A program made the position numbers and the translations under genes. The notes under the pieces are model-generated. The model saw nothing but the letters and a program-made list of their open reading frames with translations. It ran no database searches and was not told the DNA's origin. From assembly GCA_036379455.1 (NCBI GenBank), contig DASVGQ010000183.1:1-43641 (forward strand): a stretch of 43,641 nt of DNA, given 5' to 3'. Shown here piece by piece: positions 31,430-38,651 of the stretch. Every line of letters starts with the position of its first letter. Position 1 is the stretch's first letter. This DNA comes from SCRT01 sp036379455. GTDB lineage: Bacteria > Pseudomonadota > Gammaproteobacteria > Nevskiales > Nevskiaceae.

Positions 31430-32986
31430 ATGCAACTGAACCCTTCTGAAATAAGCGACCTGATCAGGACCCGCATCGAGCAATTCGACGGCGTTGCTGA
31501 GGCGCGCGACACGGGCACGATCGTAAGCCTGGCGGACGGCATCGTGCGCATCTACGGCCTGTCGGGAGCGCTGGCGGGCGAAATGCTGGAATTCCCACCG
31601 CATCCAGACGGTTCGCCGACCTACGGCCTGACGCTGAATCTCGAGCATGACTCGGTGGGTGCGGTCGTGCTGGGTTCCTACGAGCATCTTTCCGAAGGCA
31701 ATACGGTCAAGACCACCGGCCGCATCCTGGAGGTGCCGGTCGGCGAGGCCTTGCTGGGGCGCGTGGTCGACGCCCTCGGGCAACCCATCGATGGCCGCGG
31801 ACCGATCCAGTGCACCCAGACGTCGCCGATCGAGAAGGTGGCGCCTGGCGTGATCACGCGTCAGTCGGTGAGCCAGCCAGTGCAGACGGGTTACAAGGCG
31901 ATCGATTCGATGGTACCGGTGGGTCGTGGCCAGCGCGAACTGATCATCGGCGATCGGCAGACCGGCAAGACCGCGCTGGCCGTGGATACGATCATCAACC
32001 AGCGCGACTCGGGCATCAAGTGCATCTACGTCGCGATCGGCCAGAAGGCGAGCTCGATCGCGAACGTGGTACGCAAGCTGGAAGAGCACGGGGCGCTCGA
32101 ACACACGATCGTGGTCGCGGCCACCGCGTCTGAATCGGCGGCGCTGCAGTACGTGGCACCGTATTCCGGCTGTGCGATGGGCGAGTACTTCCGTGACAAG
32201 GGCGAGGATGCGCTGATCATCTATGACGACCTCACCAAGCAGGCGTGGGCGTATCGCCAGGTATCGCTGCTGCTCAAGCGTCCGCCGGGGCGCGAAGCCT
32301 ATCCGGGCGACGTCTTCTATCTCCACTCGCGGTTGCTGGAGCGTGCCGCACGCGTGAACGTGGAATACGTCGAGAAGGCCACGGGCGGAAAGGTCAAAGG
32401 CAAGACGGGCTCACTCACTGCGCTGCCGATCATCGAGACGCAGGCCGGTGACGTGTCGGCATTCGTGCCGACCAACGTGATCTCCATCACGGATGGGCAG
32501 ATTTTTCTCGAAACGGATCTGTTCAACGCCGGCATCCGTCCGGCCATGAACGCCGGCATTTCGGTGTCACGCGTCGGCGGTGCGGCGCAGACGAAGGTGA
32601 TCAAGAAGCTCGGCGGCGGCGTGCGCCTCGCGCTGGCCCAGTACCGCGAACTCGCGGCGTTTGCGCAGTTCGCTTCCGATCTCGACGAGGCGACGCGGCG
32701 TCAGCTGGAACGAGGCCGGCGCGTGACCGAGCTGATGAAGCAGAAGCAATATGCACCGCTGTCCGTGCCGCAGATGGCCGTCTCGCTCTTTGCCGTGGAT
32801 CGCGGCTACCTCGACGACGTGCCGGTAAACGAGATCAGCACCTTTGAGTCCTCGTTGCATCAGTTCATGAGCGCCAGCTACCAGCCGCTGCTTGATCAGA
32901 TCGGCGATGCAGGAAACTTCGGCGACGAGATCGAGAAGGGGCTTGCCGCTGCCGTCGCGGCGTTCAAGAAACAGTCGGCGGTGTGA
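31430..32986 (+). CDS. atpA: AtpA, F-type ATP synthase subunit alpha
   Basis: A 518-residue F1 alpha subunit. N-terminal beta-barrel (about 25-95), P-loop GDRQTGKT (174-181), the PFAYR-type region replaced in the alpha manner (ALIIYDDLTKQAWAYRQVSLLLKRPPGREA), and a helical C-terminal domain. Start MQLNPSEISDLI is standard; the frame extends upstream to 31196, but that overlaps atpH. Its catalytic partner beta (atpD) is not encoded anywhere in this window, although alpha3beta3 is the functional unit. Confidence 0.97.
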   Translation: MQLNPSEISDLIRTRIEQFDGVAEARDTGTIVSLADGIVRIYGLSGALAGEMLEFPPHPDGSPTYGLTLNLEHDSVGAVVLGSYEHLSEGNTVKTTGRILEVPVGEALLGRVVDALGQPIDGRGPIQCTQTSPIEKVAPGVITRQSVSQPVQTGYKAIDSMVPVGRGQRELIIGDRQTGKTALAVDTIINQRDSGIKCIYVAIGQKASSIANVVRKLEEHGALEHTIVVAATASESAALQYVAPYSGCAMGEYFRDKGEDALIIYDDLTKQAWAYRQVSLLLKRPPGREAYPGDVFYLHSRLLERAARVNVEYVEKATGGKVKGKTGSLTALPIIETQAGDVSAFVPTNVISITDGQIFLETDLFNAGIRPAMNAGISVSRVGGAAQTKVIKKLGGGVRLALAQYRELAAFAQFASDLDEATRRQLERGRRVTELMKQKQYAPLSVPQMAVSLFAVDRGYLDDVPVNEISTFESSLHQFMSASYQPLLDQIGDAGNFGDEIEKGLAAAVAAFKKQSAV

Positions 32987-33066
32987 TGATCCCCATGCAT
33001 CCTCTCACATCCCGCAGGACGCACGGGCCTCGCTGCGGGGCCCATTCGCAGGCGGAGATCTGACCG

Positions 33067-33927
33067 ATGGCAGGCGCGAAGGAAATCCGCACGCAGATCC
33101 GGAGCATCCAGAACACTCAAAAGATCACGAAGGCAATGGAGAAGGTCGCGACGAGCAAGATGCGTCGCGCGCAGAACCGGATGCTGGCGGCGCGACCCTA
33201 CGCGGAGAAGATGCGCGCGACGGTTGGCCACATGACGCGTGGCCACCTGAAGTACCAGCATCCCTTCCTCGTCGAACGCGAGGCGAAACGGGTGGCGTAC
33301 CTCGTCGTCGCCACGGATCGCGGGTTGTGCGGCGGGCTGAACATGAACCTGTTCCGCGCCGTGGTGCGGGACATCCCAACCTGGCAGGCGCGCGGTGCGG
33401 AGGTCGAGTTCGCCGTCATCGGCAGCAAGGGCGTCGGCTTCTTCCGCCGCGTCGGCGGCAAGGTGCTCGCGCAGGCCAGCCGGCTTGGCGATCACGTGCA
33501 TCTCGAGCAGATCATCGGCGTCGTGAAGGTCCTGACCGACGCCTACCGCGCCCAGGAGCTCGATCGCGTAGTGCTGGCCTCGAACGTGTACGTCAATACC
33601 ATGGCCCAGCGGCCGCGCATCCAGCAGCTTCTGCCGGTGCCGGTAGTACAGGATGATTCCCTCCCCAAGACTTGGGATTACATCTACGAGCCGGACGACA
33701 TGCAGCTGGTCGAGGATGTACTCGTGCGCTACGCCGAATCGCTCGTCTACCAGGCGGTGATCGAGAACGGGGCCTGCGAGCAGGCGGCGCGGATGGTGGC
33801 CATGAAGTCCGCATCCGACAACGCGGGCAAGATCATCGACGGGCTGCAGCTCGCCTACAACAAGGCACGCCAGGCGAGCATCACGAAGGAGCTGGCGGAG
33901 ATTGTCGGTGGCGCGGCGGCGGTCTGA
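33067..33927 (+). CDS. atpG: AtpG, F-type ATP synthase subunit gamma
   Basis: A 286-residue central-stalk subunit that couples rotation to catalysis. The N-terminal coiled-coil helix MAGAKEIRTQIRSIQNTQKI and the C-terminal helix MKSASDNAGKIIDGLQLAYNKARQASITKELAEIVGGA are the family hallmarks, and DRGLCGGLN lies in the middle. Length equals the E. coli gamma subunit. The usual next genes atpD and atpC are missing, and apt starts 17 bases after the stop. Confidence 0.96.
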   Translation: MAGAKEIRTQIRSIQNTQKITKAMEKVATSKMRRAQNRMLAARPYAEKMRATVGHMTRGHLKYQHPFLVEREAKRVAYLVVATDRGLCGGLNMNLFRAVVRDIPTWQARGAEVEFAVIGSKGVGFFRRVGGKVLAQASRLGDHVHLEQIIGVVKVLTDAYRAQELDRVVLASNVYVNTMAQRPRIQQLLPVPVVQDDSLPKTWDYIYEPDDMQLVEDVLVRYAESLVYQAVIENGACEQAARMVAMKSASDNAGKIIDGLQLAYNKARQASITKELAEIVGGAAAV

Positions 33928-33944
33928 TCACGGTCGCCCGTGAC

Positions 33945-34478
33945 ATGGTTCCCGAACCGGTTGCCGAGCTCTCGAAGCTGGTCCGCGCCGTACCGGATTT
34001 TCCGAAGCCGGGGATCATCTTCCGTGACATCACGCCGCTGCTCGCCGACAGCAACGGATTCGGTTCGACGGTGGAACTGCTGGCGCGACGCATCGAGGGC
34101 CATGGCGCGACACAGTTGGCCGCCATCGAGGCACGCGGATTCCTGTTTGGCGCAGCGCTCGCCATGCGCCTCGGGCTGCCCCTGCAGCTGATCCGCAAGC
34201 CCGGCAAACTGCCGTGGCAGACCGTCGGCGTCGACTACCAGCTTGAGTACGGCACGGACCGCTTGGAGATGCATCGCGATGCGGCGGGTACCGGTGCCCG
34301 CGTCGCCGTGGTAGATGATGTCCTGGCGACGGGCGGGACGGCAGTGGCGGCCATCAAGCTGGTCGAGTCGCTGGGCGCACGCGTGTGTTGTGTGGCCGCG
34401 GCGGTGGAACTCCAGGCGCTGGGCGCACGCGCGCGACTCCGGGACGTTCCGGTCGAAACACTGTTGGTGTACGCGTGA
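33945..34478 (+). CDS. apt: Apt, adenine phosphoribosyltransferase
   Basis: A 177-residue type I phosphoribosyltransferase making AMP from adenine and PRPP. Seen: FPKPGIIFRDITPLL (Apt N-terminal signature), EARGFLFG, RKPGKLPWQ, LEMHRDA and the PRPP loop VAVVDDVLATGGTA. All adenine- and PRPP-binding motifs are intact. It sits 17 bases after atpG, in the place of atpD, and 72 bases before squalene synthase. Inference: it may recycle the adenine that HpnG releases from adenosylhopane further down the same gene run, in addition to general salvage. Confidence 0.95.
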   Translation: MVPEPVAELSKLVRAVPDFPKPGIIFRDITPLLADSNGFGSTVELLARRIEGHGATQLAAIEARGFLFGAALAMRLGLPLQLIRKPGKLPWQTVGVDYQLEYGTDRLEMHRDAAGTGARVAVVDDVLATGGTAVAAIKLVESLGARVCCVAAAVELQALGARARLRDVPVETLLVYA

Positions 34479-34494
34479 GTCCACAAAGTACAAT
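34464..34494 (+). promoter_or_regulatory. Candidate internal promoter ahead of the hopanoid genes
   Basis: TACAAT (34489-34494) is a good -10, 57 bases before the squalene synthase GTG, in the short gap after apt. The best -35 is TTGGTG (34464-34469) at a long 19-base spacing. This would let hopanoid genes be expressed apart from the atp operon. Confidence 0.4.
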
Positions 34495-34550
34495 CGCGGG
34501 CGAATCAGCGGCGGCGCCTCGCTGTCGCCCACGGAAGGGAGCGTCGACGC

Positions 34551-35753
34551 GTGGCGGAAACTGAGCGACCGGTCGGTACATCCTTTGCGGACAGGACGCT
34601 GCAAGCCCGCGTGACCCATGCCAGTCGCGGCCGTCTGACGGCCGTCGACGGCTCGCCTGCGTCTTCCCGGAAACCCGACGTGGCGGCGCTGGCATATCAG
34701 ACGGCGATCCTGCCGGGCGTGTCGCGGACCTTTGCGCTGACCATTCCGCAGCTGCCTGGCAGGCTCGCTGACGTCGTTGCGAACGCCTACCTGTTGTGCC
34801 GTATCGCGGACACCATCGAGGATGAGCCGGAGCTGCGCGGGGATCGCAAGCAATACTTCCAGTCGCTGTTCCGGGAGGTGGTCGAGGGACGGCGTGCGGC
34901 GGCGGGTTTCGCGCGTGATCTGGTGGCGGAATTGTCGGACGGCACGCCGGTCGCTGAGCGCGAGCTGGTGCGCAATACGCCCACCGTCCTGCGTGTCACG
35001 GGAGGCTTCAGCATGGCCCAGCGCGGGGCGATTTCGCGCTGCATCGACACGATGTGCAGTGGCATGCACAGCTTCGAACGGCGGGCGAGCCCGCGCGGCC
35101 TTGCAACGGTACGAGAGCTCGACGACTACTGCTATCACGTCGCCGGGGTAGTCGGTGAGATGCTCACCGAGCTGTTCTGCGAGCATCTGCCCGAGATCGA
35201 CATGCATCGGGAAGCGATGATGAAGCTGGCCGTGTCCTTCGGACAGGGCCTGCAGATGACGAACATCATCAAGGATGTCTGGGACGACCACGCGCGCGGC
35301 GTGTGCTGGTATCCGAGGGACGTGTTCAGCCGCTTCGGCTTCGAGCTCGCGGAGTTGTCGCGCACGAACCACGGCGCGGGCTTCCAGGCGGGGGTACGTG
35401 AACTCGTCGCCATCGCGCACGGGCACCTGCGTGGGGCGCTTGCCTACATCCTGCTGCTGCCGGCGCGGGAACCGGGAGTCCGCCTGTTCTGCGCGTGGGC
35501 CGTAGGCATGGCGTTGCTGACGCTGGACAAGGTGATCGCCAACCTGGGGTTTGAAGATGGCACGCAAGTCAAGATCAGCCACCGGGCGGTAGCGTGGACC
35601 ACACTGCTGACGCGCGCCGTCGCGCGCAGCGATACCGGGCTTACCGCCTTGTTCAACCGTGCCGCGGCGCGTCTGCCGATGCCGCCGGGGCGGATCGTGC
35701 CGCTCCCGGTCATCCGCCGCGCCGCAGCGCCGCGCGCGGCCGCCGGCCGCTGA
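34551..35753 (+). CDS. sqs: Squalene synthase, single-enzyme type
   Basis: A 400-residue farnesyl-diphosphate farnesyltransferase that joins two FPP and reduces the product with NADPH to squalene. The first Asp-rich motif is D87TIED91 and the second D242VWDD246, with SRTFALTIPQLP before the first and YCYHVAGVVGEMLTELF between them. This is the eukaryotic-like SQS form known from Methylococcus, not the HpnC/HpnD/HpnE three-enzyme route. No C-terminal membrane anchor is seen. GTG 34551 has AAGGGAG upstream. The first 40 or so residues are low complexity and may not be conserved. It starts the hopanoid run. Confidence 0.92.
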   Translation: MAETERPVGTSFADRTLQARVTHASRGRLTAVDGSPASSRKPDVAALAYQTAILPGVSRTFALTIPQLPGRLADVVANAYLLCRIADTIEDEPELRGDRKQYFQSLFREVVEGRRAAAGFARDLVAELSDGTPVAERELVRNTPTVLRVTGGFSMAQRGAISRCIDTMCSGMHSFERRASPRGLATVRELDDYCYHVAGVVGEMLTELFCEHLPEIDMHREAMMKLAVSFGQGLQMTNIIKDVWDDHARGVCWYPRDVFSRFGFELAELSRTNHGAGFQAGVRELVAIAHGHLRGALAYILLLPAREPGVRLFCAWAVGMALLTLDKVIANLGFEDGTQVKISHRAVAWTTLLTRAVARSDTGLTALFNRAAARLPMPPGRIVPLPVIRRAAAPRAAAGR

Positions 35754-35830
35754 TCAGACGGAGACACGGGACGCCCGGCGCCGCGGCAGCGCGGTGCGCG
35801 GATCAGCATGCAGAACGTACGCGAAAGGAC

Positions 35831-37846
35831 ATGAGCGACTCGACCCCCGCCATGGAAGCACGCGAGCGAAGTCGAGCGCCGAACGCCGGACGGACGAAGG
35901 CTGCCGCATCGGGCTCCCGGGCGCTCGACCGCGCGATTGCCCGCGGCCGAGCGGCTCTTCTGGCTCTGCAGAAGGACGACGGCCATTGGTGCTTCGAGCT
36001 GGAGGCGGATTGCACGATTCCAGCTGAATACATCCTGATGATGCATTTCATGGATGAGATCGACGTCGATCTGGAAAAGCGGATCGCCCGCTTCCTGCGC
36101 GCCAAGCAGGTGCTCGACGGGCACGGAGGCTGGCCGCTCTACCACGGTGGAGCGCTGGACGTCTCCTGCACCGTCAAGTGCTACTACGCGCTCAAGCTGG
36201 TGGGTGACAACGCCGATGCGCCGCACATGCGCCGCGCGCGCGACGCGGTCCTGGCACTCGGCGGCGCCGCGCGCAGCAACGTCTTCACGAAGATCATGCT
36301 GGCGCAGTTCCGACAGATTCCCTGGCATGGCATTCCGTTCATGCCTGCCGAGATCATGCTGCTGCCGAAGTGGTTCCCCTTCCATCTCGACAAGGTGAGC
36401 TACTGGTCGCGCACGGTGATGGTGCCGCTGTTCATCCTGATGTCGCGGCGCACCGAAGCGAAGAATCCGCGCGGGATCGGCATTCGCGAACTGTTCACGG
36501 TGGATCCATCGGAGGAGCGGGGATACCTGCCTGCCAGAGGCACGCTGAGCCGGATCTTCCTCGCGGCCGACAAGATGGGAAGGGCGGTCGAGCCCTTCGT
36601 CGCCCGTGTGCTGCGCGAACGATCCATCCGGCGCGCGGAACAATGGTTGCTGCCGCGGCTGAACGGCGAGGACGGCTTGGGCGGCATCTTTCCTGCGATG
36701 GTCAACGCCTACGAGGCGCTGGCGGAGCTCGGCTATCCGCCGGATCATCCGGCGCGCGTCACGTGCCGGAAGGCGCTGCAAAAGCTGCTCGTCCAACGAC
36801 CGGATGGCTCGGTTTACTGTCAGCCTTGCGTGTCCCCGATCTGGGATACCGGTTGGGCAGCGCTGGCGCTGCTGCGCAGTGGCCCGCGAGGCAACACGGA
36901 TGCGGTCGCGCAGAAGGCCGTGGATCGGGCGCTGGAGTGGCTGGCGCCGCTGCAGGAAACCGAGCTGAAAGGCGACTGGGCGATTCACGCGCCGAAGGTC
37001 CCGCCGGGGGGATGGGCGTTCCAGTACCGCAACGCCTACTACCCAGATCTGGACGATACCGCGATGGTAGCCGCGGTGTTCCACGTCGCGGCCGCAGATC
37101 GATATCCGGATCGCGTCCAGCGCGCGGCCGACTGGCTGGTGGGCATGCAGTCGAGCAACGGCGCCTTTGGTGCCTTCGACGTCGACAACGATTATCTATA
37201 CCTCAACAAGATTCCGTTCGCGGACCACGGAGCGCTGTGTGATCCGCCGACCGAGGACGTTTCCGGACGTGCGCTGATCATCTTCGGCCTGCTTGGACGT
37301 CCCGGGGACCGTGAAGCCGTGCGCCGCTGCATCGAATACCTCAAGGCTTCGCAGCAGCCGGACGGATCGTGGTGGGGGCGGTGGGGAACGAACTATATCT
37401 ACGGTACGTGGAGCGTCCTGTCGGGTCTGGCGTACACGGACGAGGATATGCAGCAGCCGTGGATCCGCAGGGCGGTGGACTGGCTGTGCTCGAAGCAGAA
37501 CGCCGACGGTGGCTGGGGCGAGGGCAACGACAGTTACGCGGATCCGAGGCTGGCCGGGGAGCTCGACGGAAACAGCACCGGCTACGCCACCGCATGGGCG
37601 GTTCTGGGCCTGATGGCGGCCGGGTGCGTGCGGTCGCCGGCGGTGGAGCGCGGAATCGCGTGGCTGGTCGCGCACCAGGATGGCGACGGCATCTGGCAGG
37701 ACGAGACCTTCACGGCGCCCGGTTTCCCGCGCGTGTTCTACCTCAAGTACCACGGCTACTCGGTGTATTTCCCACTCTGGGCCCTGGTCCGCTATCGGCG
37801 CCTGACCGCGCGGTCGACCGCGTCCGGTGGACGGGGCCGCGGTTGA
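35831..37846 (+). CDS. shc: Shc, squalene-hopene cyclase
   Basis: A 671-residue class II triterpene cyclase making hopene and hopanol from squalene at the inner membrane. The protonating DXDD motif is D406-L-D408-D409-T (YPDLDDTA). Several QW repeats are visible (for example QKDDGHW, QKAVDRALEW, QPDGSWWGRWG, QNADGGWGEG and QDGDGIW). The C-terminal GFPRVFYLKYHGYSVYFPLWAL block is a family hallmark. ATG 35831 has AAAGGA directly upstream; the long frame to 35594 lies within the previous gene. Length is standard. Confidence 0.97.
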   Translation: MSDSTPAMEARERSRAPNAGRTKAAASGSRALDRAIARGRAALLALQKDDGHWCFELEADCTIPAEYILMMHFMDEIDVDLEKRIARFLRAKQVLDGHGGWPLYHGGALDVSCTVKCYYALKLVGDNADAPHMRRARDAVLALGGAARSNVFTKIMLAQFRQIPWHGIPFMPAEIMLLPKWFPFHLDKVSYWSRTVMVPLFILMSRRTEAKNPRGIGIRELFTVDPSEERGYLPARGTLSRIFLAADKMGRAVEPFVARVLRERSIRRAEQWLLPRLNGEDGLGGIFPAMVNAYEALAELGYPPDHPARVTCRKALQKLLVQRPDGSVYCQPCVSPIWDTGWAALALLRSGPRGNTDAVAQKAVDRALEWLAPLQETELKGDWAIHAPKVPPGGWAFQYRNAYYPDLDDTAMVAAVFHVAAADRYPDRVQRAADWLVGMQSSNGAFGAFDVDNDYLYLNKIPFADHGALCDPPTEDVSGRALIIFGLLGRPGDREAVRRCIEYLKASQQPDGSWWGRWGTNYIYGTWSVLSGLAYTDEDMQQPWIRRAVDWLCSKQNADGGWGEGNDSYADPRLAGELDGNSTGYATAWAVLGLMAAGCVRSPAVERGIAWLVAHQDGDGIWQDETFTAPGFPRVFYLKYHGYSVYFPLWALVRYRRLTARSTASGGRGRG

Positions 37847-37875
37847 AGGAAGCGCCGGGAAGGCACGCTGAGCGG

Positions 37876-38607
37876 GTGGACGACGGCGCGTACACCGGCG
37901 TGGTGGCGGCGCTGTGGGCGGAAGCGCGATGCCTCACTGAGATCGACGCAGCGATCGGCGCGCAGGCGCAGCTGAGCGGCGTGCGGTTGCGCCTTGCGGG
38001 CATGGGCGCGGAACGTGCCGCGAAGGCGGCGCAGAAGCTGCTTGACGACGGAGCCGGTGCCCTCGTGAGCTGGGGTACCTGCGGCGCGCTGCAGTCCGAG
38101 CTCTTTGCGGGAGATGTGGTTCTGCCGCACGCGGTGCGAGACGAGGCGGGGACCGTGTACGACACGGACGCGCGGTGGCGCACCCGCGTCCGCGCCGCGC
38201 TCTCACCCGAGCTCGGTTCAGCGCATGAGGGCGTGCTGCTCAGCGCCGCACGCCCGTGGGCTACGGCGGCGGAAAAGCGGCGGGGTGGAGCGGCAGGTGC
38301 GGCGGTCGTGGATATGGAGAGCGCGGCGGTGGCCCGGGTAGCGCTCGACGTCGGCGTGCCGTTCCTGGCGATCCGCGTGATCGTCGACGCCGTGGACGTG
38401 ACGATCCCTTCTGCGGCGATTGCCGGCGTCGATACGCTCGGCCGGGTGCGGCCGTGGCCATTCGCGCTGCAGCTGCTGAGGCGACCGGGCCAGCTCATGC
38501 GCCTGCCGCGGCTTGGCCGCGATTTCGCCAAGGCGACCGACGGCCTGCACAGCATTGCGGCGACCTGCCTGCCGGCGATCGCCTCCGCGAGCGTGCGGCA
38601 CGCCTGA
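37876..38607 (+). CDS. hpnG: HpnG-like hopanoid-associated nucleosidase/phosphorylase
   Basis: A 243-residue member of the nucleoside phosphorylase fold. HpnG removes adenine from adenosylhopane, the second step of bacteriohopanepolyol side-chain synthesis. Seen: TGVVAALWAEAR (family start), VSWGTCGALQSEL, AAVVDMESAAVARVA (the ME-S-A substrate loop) and VPFLAIRVIVDAVDVTIP. The start is uncertain. GTG 37876 places the conserved N-terminus correctly, while TTG 37843 overlaps the shc stop (TTGA) and would add 11 residues. HpnH, the radical-SAM enzyme that makes its substrate, is not in the window. Confidence 0.87.
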   Translation: MDDGAYTGVVAALWAEARCLTEIDAAIGAQAQLSGVRLRLAGMGAERAAKAAQKLLDDGAGALVSWGTCGALQSELFAGDVVLPHAVRDEAGTVYDTDARWRTRVRAALSPELGSAHEGVLLSAARPWATAAEKRRGGAAGAAVVDMESAAVARVALDVGVPFLAIRVIVDAVDVTIPSAAIAGVDTLGRVRPWPFALQLLRRPGQLMRLPRLGRDFAKATDGLHSIAATCLPAIASASVRHA

Positions 38608-38651
38608 TGCGTCGCGGGGCGTATGACGGCGGCAGTGCGGGAGAACGCTGA

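Noticed and set aside
35444..37084. 546-codon open frame on the minus strand
   Set aside because: Antisense to squalene synthase and shc; composition is shadow-like.
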